Source: Rhabdochromatium marinum | Lineage (GTDB): Bacteria > Pseudomonadota > Gammaproteobacteria > Chromatiales > Chromatiaceae | Direction of reading: 5' to 3' | Assembly (NCBI RefSeq): GCF_016583795.1 | Contig: NZ_NRRS01000029.1 | Span: forward strand, 1-45,993 | DNA length: 45,993 nt | Shown: in pieces, positions 7,924 through 16,328 of the stretch | Layout: every line of letters begins with the position of its first letter | How positions within the stretch are numbered: position 1 is the first letter of the stretch | Translations under genes and position numbers: made by a program | The notes under the pieces: generated by a model | What the model was told of the DNA's origin: nothing | Seen by the model: only the letters and a program-made list of their open reading frames with translations | The model's database searches: none

Positions 7924-9177
7924 TCAGGCTGATGTCAGCTCGTAGTCAACGCAGGGGTCGATAGCCGTAATTAGCAGGTGGGCCAGCTGCTTGAGTCTGG
8001 CGCGGTCACTGGTGTTGTCAGGCGGTAGCTCGCTCAATGCCTGATTTAATACTCCCTGCGGATGAAAGTTCCATTCGGTCGGTGCCAGCACCTGATGGCT
8101 CTCGACCCGGTGATCGTGTAACACCAGCCGATGAATCAGTAAACCGCGTGCGGCCTGAACGGCGGTGAGGCTGCTGTGCGGGCCAGTGTGTTTTGTCCTT
8201 ATGATGGATGTTGGCTGAGGAGGCTCAGTTCCCGGCTTGACTTTGTGCCTGGCTTCCAATTCCAGCTCCGATGCCAATCCAGCCAGGGTTTGCGCCAGCT
8301 CAAGCAAGAGTGCGGCAAAGCGGGTGAGCAGACCCCGGCCATAGGTGTGGCTTAGGTCGGTAATCAGGGGGGCTGTCGCCACGCGTGCCACAGGGGTGGT
8401 TTCCAGGCAACAGCCATTAAGGCTTGGAGCGGCGATGAAGGCCTCTGCGTTGGCACTGCTTAGATGGTGTTCGATGGCGCTTAGGTCAGGCTGGGTGAGT
8501 AGACTTGTTCTGGCCTGGCCGAGCGCTTCCAAGCCTTGCTCGTGCAGCTGGCGCGCGAGCGCGGCAGCCGGTGTTGGTGTGCTCTCCGCCCAGTGTCGCC
8601 ACTGAGCAAGGCTGTTGCAGGCCGTTAGCCAGTCGGTGGCGGACATGCCCAGGGTCGCCTGTTCGCTCAACGTGATCAGCTTGCGCAAGGTATTCCCGGT
8701 CTCGGTCTCGACCCCGGCATTAGTATTCGTCGTGCTTGGGTTCGTCAGATGCGCGCCGGGAATGAACAGCTCGCTCGCCGCGCCCAGTTTGAGCTGAGTT
8801 CGCAACGCATGCCAGCTGGCCATGATCTTGGCCATGCGTGCATCCTCGCGCGGCAGGTCGAGTAGGGGAGGCCAGTCGAGCAGCAAGCGCCACAGATGTT
8901 CTTTGATCAGCTCCGCCTGCAAGCATTGATGGCGGGCGCGCTGAGTCGAGGTCGGGGGCGTCAGATTCAAAATGGATTCGGCCGCTGAGACAAAGGCCTG
9001 GGACTGAGCGGTGGAACACACGCTATAGAGCAGCGGAATTTGCCGTGCCACCTCAGTCAGCGGTTTTCCGGCGAACACTCGCGAGGCCGTCAGCGCACGT
9101 GAGGAGCGGGTCGCAACCTGCCACTGGGCACCGTCCCAGGTCAGCCCAATGTTGATGTGTCCAGCCAGATCGTTCAT
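7924..9177 (-). CDS. hupK: HupK-like protein related to the NiFe-hydrogenase large subunit
   Basis: A 417-residue cytoplasmic protein that looks like a degenerate NiFe-hydrogenase large subunit. Where the enzyme has its first CxxC, this has LLYSVCSTAQ (Cys54 kept, the other Cys replaced by Tyr). Near the C-terminus it has the large-subunit-like run ARGLLIHRLVLHDHRVESHQ then LAPTEWNFHPQG, and ends AIDPCVDYELTSA, with one Cys of the second CxxC kept (about Cys409). HupK proteins in hydrogenase-forming bacteria are accessory factors thought to act as scaffolds during cofactor assembly. No hydrogenase structural or hyp genes are in this window. It may be co-transcribed with the upstream ATPase-like gene, 32 bases away from that stop. 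Confidence 0.75.
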   Translation of the reverse strand: MNDLAGHINIGLTWDGAQWQVATRSSRALTASRVFAGKPLTEVARQIPLLYSVCSTAQSQAFVSAAESILNLTPPTSTQRARHQCLQAELIKEHLWRLLLDWPPLLDLPREDARMAKIMASWHALRTQLKLGAASELFIPGAHLTNPSTTNTNAGVETETGNTLRKLITLSEQATLGMSATDWLTACNSLAQWRHWAESTPTPAAALARQLHEQGLEALGQARTSLLTQPDLSAIEHHLSSANAEAFIAAPSLNGCCLETTPVARVATAPLITDLSHTYGRGLLTRFAALLLELAQTLAGLASELELEARHKVKPGTEPPQPTSIIRTKHTGPHSSLTAVQAARGLLIHRLVLHDHRVESHQVLAPTEWNFHPQGVLNQALSELPPDNTSDRARLKQLAHLLITAIDPCVDYELTSA

Positions 9178-9209
9178 GCGGCCAGCCTAATGCTTATCAT
9201 CCACCAGAT

Positions 9210-10448
9210 TCAGGCGCGGATAACCCGCACCGCCCGATCGTTTGGGGTCCGCGCTTCGGCCACCTGAGTGCGCGTTTCAATTGGCGGCTGCCCGCTGCGA
9301 CGGTCGAAGATCACCAGCCAGCCGCTGTTAAGCTCCAAACCGGCCAGATAGCCATCGAGCTGCATCAGCCCTTGCGCGAGCGGATCCGGGCGCCCATCGC
9401 GCCAGACTTTCAGCTCAATGCCCAGCGTCACGGCACCATAGCGCAGGCACAGATCCATTCGCCTGGAGCCAATGGCATATTCACGCTCCAGGGTACCGCC
9501 GCCGTTGACTACCCGATGCAGAAAAGCCATCAATACCAGATGTGGAGCGATTTCAGCGTAGGGCGCACTCCTGAGCAGTGGCTCGCCGTGCTGACGCCAA
9601 AAAGCAAGAAAAGCTTTCAGCAGTCGCTCGGGGTTAAGTTGGCCTTGGTCATCCAGCCAGCTCGGGGTGATGCGCGGCAACGAGGCCTGAGGCACCAAAG
9701 CCAGGGTGCGTGGCAGCACTTCGCGATAGATGGGATTGGCAATTTCGATCCCACCACCATCGGGTTGCCGCAACAGCCCGAGATCGATCAAATACTCAAG
9801 GTCGTGGAGCGGGAGCTGCTCCAGGGCCTCACCGGCCAGCATGGGTTCAATAATGTGCCGCACGCGCGCCCCGCTCAGTTTGTCAGCCAATTGATCGAGG
9901 TGGGTAACACGGTGTTGGATCAAATGCTCCTTGGCCTGCTCGATGAGCTTGATATCAATCGGGCGGCTGCGGTCGCGGCCCTCGGGTCGGCGAAAACACG
10001 TCTCATAGGCCAGGGCATTGACTAGCCAGGGCTGGCCTTGAGTGAGCGTCCAAACGTGCTCCAACGCCTCGGGAGTGAAGACCTGACCGGTTTCCTCAGT
10101 GTGTTCTTGCAGCAGGGCATGAGTTTCCGCTGCGGTAAAATCTCCCAAGCGCAGCGATTCGGCCTTGATGTTAAAGGCACTGTCGCCGGTGATGGGTGCG
10201 ACTTCGGAGCGGGCGTGGATGCGATAGTCACGCTTGGCATAAACGGCCCGATAGCGCCCGTCGCGATTGAGATATTCCATCAGTGTCAGCAGGCAGGACG
10301 TCTTGCCGGTCTGGCGCGGAGCATGGAGCAGAAAGTATTTCTCCTGCTCAATCAGCCTGAGGATGTCTTCCAAGGCCCAGCGCTGCAGCGGGGGCAGGCA
10401 ATAGTGTTTGTCGAGCTGGATCGGGCCTTCGGTGTTGAAAAAGCGCAT
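9210..10448 (-). CDS. AAA-like ATPase with nuclease-like C-terminus, internally deleted
   Basis: About 412 residues. The start MRFFNTEGPI (ATG at 10448; the open frame reaches a GTG at 10460) and the Walker A run LLHAPRQTGKTSCLLTL match a common family of bacterial AAA-like ATPases (usually about 500 residues) that end in a PD-(D/E)XK-like domain. Family members have roughly 100 residues with Walker B between the YLNRDGRYRAVYA segment and RDYRIHARSE; here the two are joined directly (YRAVYAKRDYRIHA), so Walker B is missing while the frame stays intact. The C-terminal domain (RRMDLCLRYGAVTLGIELKVW) keeps a D...ExK pattern. Such a protein may bind ATP but probably cannot hydrolyse it normally. 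Function unknown; toxin-like and mobile-element roles have been suggested for relatives. Confidence 0.75.
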   Translation of the reverse strand: MRFFNTEGPIQLDKHYCLPPLQRWALEDILRLIEQEKYFLLHAPRQTGKTSCLLTLMEYLNRDGRYRAVYAKRDYRIHARSEVAPITGDSAFNIKAESLRLGDFTAAETHALLQEHTEETGQVFTPEALEHVWTLTQGQPWLVNALAYETCFRRPEGRDRSRPIDIKLIEQAKEHLIQHRVTHLDQLADKLSGARVRHIIEPMLAGEALEQLPLHDLEYLIDLGLLRQPDGGGIEIANPIYREVLPRTLALVPQASLPRITPSWLDDQGQLNPERLLKAFLAFWRQHGEPLLRSAPYAEIAPHLVLMAFLHRVVNGGGTLEREYAIGSRRMDLCLRYGAVTLGIELKVWRDGRPDPLAQGLMQLDGYLAGLELNSGWLVIFDRRSGQPPIETRTQVAEARTPNDRAVRVIRA

Positions 10449-10470
10449 GTTGTAGAGCACGACATGTCAG

Positions 10471-11151
10471 CTAAACCGCATAGTCATGGCTAAAGTCACG
10501 ACCACAATCGCAGCGGCTGTTGCCGGCTTGCAGAAAGGCCCAGCAACGTTTGCACAGGGGTTGCGTGGCCACTGCGGGTGAGTCCAGTGCGGGGGGAGCG
10601 GCAGCGGTGTCTTGCGCAGGTAAGCGCTTGAGATCCAGGGGAGGGAGCTGGAGGCTGTATTCGCTGGCGAGTGCATTCAGGTCGATGCCGAGGCGCTGTG
10701 CGTAGTCGATGATGGCAGCGGCTTCCTTCTGGTCGCATTCACTATCACTGAAGGCGATGGCCAGGCCGCCGATGATGACCAGCTTGGCTTCGTCGCTGCC
10801 GGATTCGGTGCCGTGCAGGGCACGGAGGATTTTCTCTTCGTCGCCGAGAAAGGCGGCAATGGCATAGTCCTGGATTTTTTCGATCAGTTCGGCAGAGGTG
10901 TAGGCGTTGAAGACTTCGTTAGCATGGTTTTCGATTAGAAAACGCTTGAGTCCGGCGATTTCCTCAGGCATGAACCGCCCATTGCGGGAAGCGACATCGC
11001 CGGCCACCGCACAGAAGGTTTCGATGAACTGATTATATTTTCCACGCTTAATGCGTGATCCCAGTCCTCTGAATGCCTTGCCGGCACCGCTGACGAAATC
11101 CATGCCGGCATTGATAAAGCCCTCGCCTCGTTGTTGCCATTGATTGGCCAT
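10471..11151 (-). CDS. TerB-like protein with C-terminal zinc ribbon
   Basis: A 226-residue cytoplasmic protein. Residues about 35-150 resemble the all-helical TerB domain (YNQFIETFCAVAGDVASRNG, DEAKLVIIGGLAIAFSD with acidic residues at the presumed metal site). After a Pro/Ala linker, the last 35 residues hold CKRC...CDCG, a treble-clef or zinc-ribbon pattern. It lies between the calcium ATPase and the truncated AAA-like gene, all leftward, with 22 bases to the latter. Proximity to the Ter cluster suggests a sensing or adaptor part; that is inference. The zinc ribbon is not part of standard TerB. Confidence 0.75.
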   Translation of the reverse strand: MANQWQQRGEGFINAGMDFVSGAGKAFRGLGSRIKRGKYNQFIETFCAVAGDVASRNGRFMPEEIAGLKRFLIENHANEVFNAYTSAELIEKIQDYAIAAFLGDEEKILRALHGTESGSDEAKLVIIGGLAIAFSDSECDQKEAAAIIDYAQRLGIDLNALASEYSLQLPPLDLKRLPAQDTAAAPPALDSPAVATQPLCKRCWAFLQAGNSRCDCGRDFSHDYAV

Positions 11152-11233
11152 GCTGCCTGCTCCTGTTTGCTGTTAAGGATCAGTGGTGCGGAATCTGTGC
11201 TTGGGTTTGTTGATCAATCGAGTGGCCAATGCC

Positions 11234-11282
11234 GGCGTCCCTCGCCCCTTCGGCTTCTCGCCGGAAAGAGGTGAGGGATGCC
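11234..11282. repeat. Intergenic inverted repeat
   Basis: GGCGTCCCTCGCC and GGTGAGGGATGCC pair over 13 bp with two wobble pairs around a 23-base loop that contains a smaller hairpin (CGGC...GCCG). It lies between the stop of the calcium ATPase gene and the start of the TerB-like gene. It could act as a weak terminator or processing site for the leftward transcript; there is no clear T-run on that strand. Confidence 0.35.
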
Positions 11283-11320
11283 TGGCTTTTCTTGTGCGCT
11301 GAGTGCAGCGCAATGCGCGC

Positions 11321-14005
11321 TCAGTTGTCCTGGATCGGGTTACCGAACCATTTGTTGCGCGCCAACTTACGGGCCATATCGACGGGAATGATCAGGATCG
11401 CCAATGCCAGCACGATGATCCATTCCGTCAGCGACAGTCCGACGGTGCGCAGAATTTCGCCGCCGAAGGTGATGAAAAAGACCTGAATCAGCATGATGCT
11501 GGGAATGATGATGCTGAACAGCCGGTTATCGAGCAAATGCTCGAACAGATCCAGTCCCTGGGTGCGGGCATTAAAGGTGTTGAATACCTGCACAAAGACG
11601 AAGAAGGCGAAAAAGGCGGTGAGGAACTTGGCCTCGGCCGCAGCGCTGCCGATCTCGTGCCCGCCGGAGAACCAACCCTGGGTGGTGGGACTGGTCAGGA
11701 ACAGGATGCTCAGCGCGGCGATAATGCCACCGTTGATGAGGATTGACGACCACATGTCGTTATTGATCAGCGGTTCGTCCCGTTTGCTCGGCGGTTCGTT
11801 CATGTAACGCTGCAAGGCAGATTCGCCGGCGAAGGCCAGACCGGCCAGAGTGTCCATGATGATGTTCAGCCACAGCAGCTGGGTCATGGTAAGCGGCAGA
11901 TCGAAGCCGAAGAACTGCCCAAGGAAGACCACCAGAATGGCGGAGACATTCACGGTGAGCTGGAACACCAGGAACTTGCGAATCGACTTAAACAGGGTGC
12001 GCCCGTAGAGCACCGCCTTGGTCAGGGACGAGAAGTTGTCGTCGAGAATCACGATGTCGCCCGACTCCTTGGTCATCTCGGTGCCGCTGCCCATGGCAAA
12101 GCCGACATCGGCATTTTTGACAGCCGGAGCATCGTTGACGCCATCGCCAGTCATGCCAATGACCAGACCTTCCTCCTTGGCCAGCTTGACCAAGCGGCTC
12201 TTGTCGGTCGGGAAGGCGCGGGCGACCACATAGAGATGCGGCAGAATCTTCTTCACCTCAGCATCGGACATGGTGCTTAGCTCGGTGGAGGTCATAACAA
12301 TGGCCTCGGGATCGTCTTCGAGCAGGCCGACATCCTTGGCGATGGCCTGCGCGGTATCCTTGGCGTCGCCGGTGATCATAACCACATGGATGCCGGCATC
12401 CTTGGCGGTTTTGACTGAGGCATAGGAGGTTGGACGCAGCTCATCACGCATGCCGAATACACCCACCAGGGCCAATGCGGTGGGCAGCTCGGTGGAGCCA
12501 TCAATAGGCGTGTCGGTGACCGCTACTGCCAGCAGGCGCATGGCACGCCCGGACAGCTCGGCCATGGCGGCATCCAGAGCGCTTTGATCAGTCAGTGCCT
12601 GCTTGTTGCCCGCGCCATCGAGCCAGTGCGTGCACTGCTTCAGAATGACCTCGGGGGCACCCTTGACCAGGGTCAGGTTGCGCTCGCCCTGGACTTGCGC
12701 GGCGGAGAACTTGCGGGTGCTATTAAAAGGGATCAGGTCAACGGTCTCGACCTCGCCGCCGCCGGCCAGATAGGGGGTGACAAAGCGCAGCAAGGCCTGT
12801 TCGGTGCGGTCAGCGCCGACCAGCTTGGGATCCTGCGGATTGCTGGCGTCGATGACTGCACTGGTGTTGTTGCGCAGGGCAAAGCCGGCGGTATCACGCA
12901 ATGCTTGCGGGATGACGTCCAGTTGCTCGAAGCGCTCCCCGCTGCCATTGAGAAAGGCACCGACCTGGAGCTTGCCCTGGGTGAGGGTGCCGGTTTTGTC
13001 GGTAAACAGCATGTTCAGGCTGCCGGCGGTTTCGATGCCCAGCAGCTTGCGCACCAACACCTTTTCGCTGAGCAATTGTTTCATGTTAATCGCCAGCACC
13101 ATGGCGATCATCATCGGCAGGCCCTCCGGCACTGCGACCACGATAACAATGATGGCCAGGATCAAGGCCGTGACGACATCACTGAAGATCGCGCCGGCTG
13201 CCTGACTGCTCCAGTAAGCCTCCAGTCCACCCCCCTGCAGGAAGATGGTATTGAACATGAAGGCAACGAAAATAAAGCTCGCGCCCACATAACCAAAGGT
13301 GGAAATATGCCCACCCAGTACGCTGAGCTTATGCTGCAAGGGCGAGAGCCGATCCTCGGCACTGAGCAGCTCTTTCATGGTTTGCCCATAACGGGTCTTG
13401 TCGCCCACGGCGGTGGCGCGCATCACGCATTCGCCATCGACCAGCAGGCCGGCACGGGCCAGTTGATGCTCCTCGGTGGCAGCATCGGCGGTGGCTGAGT
13501 CGGGCAGGGCGGTCTTTTTCACGGGTTCCGACTCGCCGGTCAGGGCGGCCTCGTCGACCTCGGCGTGCCCGCCAATCAGCAGGCCGTCGGTGGGGACGGT
13601 ATCGCCGGGCTGGAGCAGGATATGGTCGCCTACCACCAGCTCGTTGATGGAAATCTCGGTCAGGTGGCCGTTGCGGAAGGTCTTCACCTTGATCAGCGAG
13701 GCCTCTTCGAGCAGGCGTTGAAAGGATTGCTCGTTGCTGTATTCCGACCAGGTGGCGACGAAGGTGGCGATGACCACCGCAAAAGCGATGCCGACGCTTT
13801 CGTACCATTCGGCATAACCGAAAATCGTCAGCACGACGGTGACCAGCAGCGCGACGATCAAAATGATAATGATCGGATCCTTGAGATTTCCGAGCAGTTT
13901 GTCCCAGAAGGTTTCCGACTCCTGGCTGGCGACAGCGTTTGAGCCGTGGTCGCGGCGCGCTTGCTCGACCTCGGCATCCGCGAGTCCGGAATAATTGAAC
14001 TTCAT
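11321..14005 (-). CDS. P-type calcium-transporting ATPase (P2 type)
   Basis: An 894-residue membrane pump predicted to export Ca2+ at the expense of ATP. Visible features in order: actuator motif TGES (LTGESEPV), phosphorylation site DKTGTLT near residue 335, KGAPE nucleotide-binding motif, MTGDGVNDAP hinge near residue 630, and about ten membrane segments including PEGLPMMIAMVLAINMKQLL. The layout, with four C-terminal membrane helices after the hinge and FGFDLPLTMTQLLWLNIIMD, fits plasma-membrane/P2B-like calcium ATPases. It is divergent from the terD gene across 321 bases, so both may share control. Its presence beside calcium-binding TerD proteins suggests calcium handling as part of the Ter response. 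Confidence 0.9.
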   Translation of the reverse strand: MKFNYSGLADAEVEQARRDHGSNAVASQESETFWDKLLGNLKDPIIIILIVALLVTVVLTIFGYAEWYESVGIAFAVVIATFVATWSEYSNEQSFQRLLEEASLIKVKTFRNGHLTEISINELVVGDHILLQPGDTVPTDGLLIGGHAEVDEAALTGESEPVKKTALPDSATADAATEEHQLARAGLLVDGECVMRATAVGDKTRYGQTMKELLSAEDRLSPLQHKLSVLGGHISTFGYVGASFIFVAFMFNTIFLQGGGLEAYWSSQAAGAIFSDVVTALILAIIVIVVAVPEGLPMMIAMVLAINMKQLLSEKVLVRKLLGIETAGSLNMLFTDKTGTLTQGKLQVGAFLNGSGERFEQLDVIPQALRDTAGFALRNNTSAVIDASNPQDPKLVGADRTEQALLRFVTPYLAGGGEVETVDLIPFNSTRKFSAAQVQGERNLTLVKGAPEVILKQCTHWLDGAGNKQALTDQSALDAAMAELSGRAMRLLAVAVTDTPIDGSTELPTALALVGVFGMRDELRPTSYASVKTAKDAGIHVVMITGDAKDTAQAIAKDVGLLEDDPEAIVMTSTELSTMSDAEVKKILPHLYVVARAFPTDKSRLVKLAKEEGLVIGMTGDGVNDAPAVKNADVGFAMGSGTEMTKESGDIVILDDNFSSLTKAVLYGRTLFKSIRKFLVFQLTVNVSAILVVFLGQFFGFDLPLTMTQLLWLNIIMDTLAGLAFAGESALQRYMNEPPSKRDEPLINNDMWSSILINGGIIAALSILFLTSPTTQGWFSGGHEIGSAAAEAKFLTAFFAFFVFVQVFNTFNARTQGLDLFEHLLDNRLFSIIIPSIMLIQVFFITFGGEILRTVGLSLTEWIIVLALAILIIPVDMARKLARNKWFGNPIQDN

Positions 14006-14326
14006 GATCTAAAAATCCTCTGCAATGTCCCTGGAGCCAGCGGTCATGGACGCTGTGGCGGGTGGCTCCAGGGCGCGGTGATGGGTTGAAGGTGCCAGGT
14101 CATCATAAGTGTCAGATCATCATAGGTGCCAGCCGGGCGATGCCTGGCTTACAATTCTGTAACGCGACTGCCAACAGTGGCTGACATTACAATCTTGACA
14201 TGCCATCCTAGCCGGTAATGTTGTGACCTGACGATCAAGACCCAACCTAGGGTGGGCTGGGCTGGATGAATTTTCAGGTCCCAATCCACTTTCGATCCAC
14301 TGTAAGTATAAGTAGAGGAGTACACT
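14006..14326. promoter_or_regulatory. Divergent control region between calcium ATPase and terD
   Basis: No gene is seen in these 321 bases. It holds two 17-base direct repeats, TGCCAGGTCATCATAAG (14093-14109) and TGTCAGATCATCATAGG (14110-14126), followed by a partial third TGCCAG, and then a 19-base hairpin AGCCGGGC-GAT-GCCTGGCT (14131-14149). A TTGACA at 14195-14200 could be a -35 box for terD, though no good -10 follows at 17 bases. AGAGGAG at 14314-14320 is a good ribosome-binding site for the terD ATG at 14327. The repeats are candidate operators. Confidence 0.45.
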
Positions 14327-14905
14327 ATGGCCATTAGTCTACAAAAAGGCGGCAATGTCAGTCTGACCAAAACCGATCCCAGCTTAACCCACGCAGTCGT
14401 TGGGCTGGGCTGGGATGCTCGCTCGACCGACGGGGCGGACTTCGATTTGGATGCCAGTGTGTTTCTGGTGGGTGAGTCCGGCAAGGTGCTGTCTGATGGT
14501 CACTTTGTGTTCTATAACCAGAACACCTCTCCGGATGGCGCTGTAGTCCACTCAGGTGACAATCGCACCGGTGCCGGCGAGGGCGATGATGAGACGGTTT
14601 CCATCGAGCTGCCCAAGGTAAGCGCGGATGTCACGCGCATCGTTTTCGCGGTCACCATCCATGAGGCTGAAAGCCGCAACCAGAATTTTGGCATGGTGCG
14701 TAATGCCTTCATGCGGGTGCTCAACAAGGACAGTAACAACGAAATTGCCCGCTATGACCTGTCGGAGGACTACTCGATCGAGACGGCGATGATCTTCGGC
14801 GAGGTTTATCGCAATGGCGATGAGTGGAAGTTCAAAGCGGTCGGACAGGGCTTTGCCGGTGGGCTGGCGGCACTGGCGAAGGATCACGGCGTCAATCTCG
14901 GCTGA
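14327..14905 (+). CDS. terD: TerD-family calcium-binding stress protein (first copy)
   Basis: A 192-residue cytoplasmic protein of the TerD/TerE type. It shows the family start [15 protein letters not shown], the core [20 protein letters not shown] and the acidic loop [13 protein letters not shown]; the Asp residues of the DFDLDAS and GDN/GDD segments correspond to the calcium sites known in this family. The end [20 protein letters not shown] is also typical. TerD proteins are tied to tellurite, phage and membrane stress resistance, with mechanism unresolved. It is the first gene of the rightward Ter operon and has a strong ribosome-binding site. It is closely similar to the copy at 17544. 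Confidence 0.95.
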   Translation: MAISLQKGGNVSLTKTDPSLTHAVVGLGWDARSTDGADFDLDASVFLVGESGKVLSDGHFVFYNQNTSPDGAVVHSGDNRTGAGEGDDETVSIELPKVSADVTRIVFAVTIHEAESRNQNFGMVRNAFMRVLNKDSNNEIARYDLSEDYSIETAMIFGEVYRNGDEWKFKAVGQGFAGGLAALAKDHGVNLG

Positions 14906-14942
14906 TGCGCCGGGGTGAAGTCAACATTCGGGAGATTGTCTG

Positions 14943-15629
14943 ATGCCTACCTTCACCATCACCGGAGACATCGACCCCTTCCTGCATGTCAGTCTCAGCA
15001 AGGGCGAGAAGATTTTCTGCGAGTCTGATGCTATGGTCATGATGGAAGAGCCGCTTCAAGTGAAGGGGCAGCTGCGCGGCGGCATCGGGCGGGCGCTGAT
15101 GCGCCGCATGGCCAATGATGAGTCGCTGTTTCAGCAGGAAATCGAGGCAGTGACCGGCGACGGTGACTGCCTGCTCTCTCCTGCGCTGCCAGGCTCGATT
15201 GAGCTGCTGGATGTAGCGCCGGGGGCGGATTTCGTACTGTCGGATGGCAGCTTTCTGGCCGCCGAGTCAGGCGTGGAGGTGAATCCGCGTTTGAACACCC
15301 TCGGCGGTGGTTTGTTTGGCGGCACCGGCGGTTTTGTCATCATGGAAGCACGCGGGCACGGTAAGCTGGCGGTGTCTGGCTTTGGCTCGATCTTCACCCT
15401 TGAAGTGACCCCGGACCGCGAGACAGTGGTCGATAACAATCATGTCGTGGCCTGGTCCTCGGCCTTGTCATTCGAGGTCGGAACGCCAAGAACCGGTGGC
15501 GGCTTTTTTGGCAACATCGTCAATTCGGTCACCTCCGGTGAAGGGCTGGTGATTCGCTTCCGGGGCCAGGGACAGGTGGTGATTTGCTCGCGCAATCACG
15601 CTGTGTTTCAGGCTGGACAACAAGGCTGA
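14943..15629 (+). CDS. AIM24 / TIGR00266 family protein
   Basis: A 228-residue beta-rich protein. Features include HVSLSKGEKIFCESDAMVMM, GGGLFGGTGGFVIMEARGHG and LTVDNNHVVAWSSALSFEVG-like segments (here VVDNNHVVAWSSALSFEVG), the hallmark of the TIGR00266/AIM24 family. Its biochemical role is unknown; members form trimeric beta-prism structures and are often found with tellurium-resistance genes. It lies 37 bases after terD with its own start ATG at 14943, in the same operon. Confidence 0.88.
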   Translation: MPTFTITGDIDPFLHVSLSKGEKIFCESDAMVMMEEPLQVKGQLRGGIGRALMRRMANDESLFQQEIEAVTGDGDCLLSPALPGSIELLDVAPGADFVLSDGSFLAAESGVEVNPRLNTLGGGLFGGTGGFVIMEARGHGKLAVSGFGSIFTLEVTPDRETVVDNNHVVAWSSALSFEVGTPRTGGGFFGNIVNSVTSGEGLVIRFRGQGQVVICSRNHAVFQAGQQG

Positions 15630-15728
15630 TCACCGCAATACCCCCCCGATGTGACAACCGTGATAAGCGTGATAAGCCACGATAGTGACTAGCAATCAGG
15701 CACGCTCAGCGTGCAACAGGAGAAAGTA

Positions 15729-16325
15729 ATGGGCGTCAATTTGCAGAAAGGACAGAAGATCTCGCTGGACAAGGAATCCGGTGGCGGGCTCAGCCGGATC
15801 GTCATGGGGCTGGGTTGGGATGCGGCGGAGGGAAAAAAATCCGGCATGCTGGGAGGGCTCTTTGGCGGCGGCGGGGGTGGCGATATCGATCTTGATGCCT
15901 CCTGCCTGCTGTTCGACGAGCAGGGCAATCCAGTGGATGCGGTCTGGTTCCGGCAACTGCGCAGCAAGGACGGGAGCATCCAGCACACCGGCGACAATCT
16001 CACCGGCGAAGGCGAGGGCGACGATGAGCAGATCAAGGTGGATCTCACAGCGGTGCCGGCCACGGTTAAAAGCCTGGTGTTTACCGTCAATAACTACACC
16101 GGCCAGGATTTCTCCAAGGTTGCCAACGCTTTTTGTCGCATTGTCAATGGCGCCAACAACAGCGAAATTGCCCGCTATGATCTCAGTTGCCAGGGATCGC
16201 ATAACGCTATGGTAATGGCCAAGCTGTATCGGCATAACAATGAATGGAAAATGCACGCCATTGGTGAAGCGGGTCAGGGTCGCACCTTCGAAGAGCTTCT
16301 TCCGCAGATTAAGCCGCATCTTTAA
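15729..16325 (+). CDS. TerD-superfamily protein, TerX/TerZ type with glycine-rich insert
   Basis: A 198-residue TerD-domain protein (start MGVNLQKGQKISLDKES) preceded by CAGGAG at 15717-15722. The frame is open back to a GTG at 15711, which I reject for lack of a ribosome-binding site. Compared with TerD it carries an insert rich in glycine (GMLGGLFGGGGGG) immediately before the DIDLDASCLLF calcium motif; GDNLTGEGEGDDE follows. The same insert style occurs in the second half of TerA here. It is followed after 3 bases by the phosphoribosyltransferase gene, so they are probably translated together. Confidence 0.88.
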   Translation: MGVNLQKGQKISLDKESGGGLSRIVMGLGWDAAEGKKSGMLGGLFGGGGGGDIDLDASCLLFDEQGNPVDAVWFRQLRSKDGSIQHTGDNLTGEGEGDDEQIKVDLTAVPATVKSLVFTVNNYTGQDFSKVANAFCRIVNGANNSEIARYDLSCQGSHNAMVMAKLYRHNNEWKMHAIGEAGQGRTFEELLPQIKPHL

Positions 16326-16328
16326 GGC

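Noticed and set aside
7767-7964. Short plus-strand frame after the integrase remnant
   Set aside because: 65 residues with no motif, overlapping the 3' end of the HupK-like gene; it does not continue the integrase in any frame.
12584-13498. Plus-strand open frame of 304 residues inside the calcium ATPase gene
   Set aside because: Antisense shadow of a gene with all P-type ATPase motifs; the translation is Gly/Gln/Asp-rich without family features.
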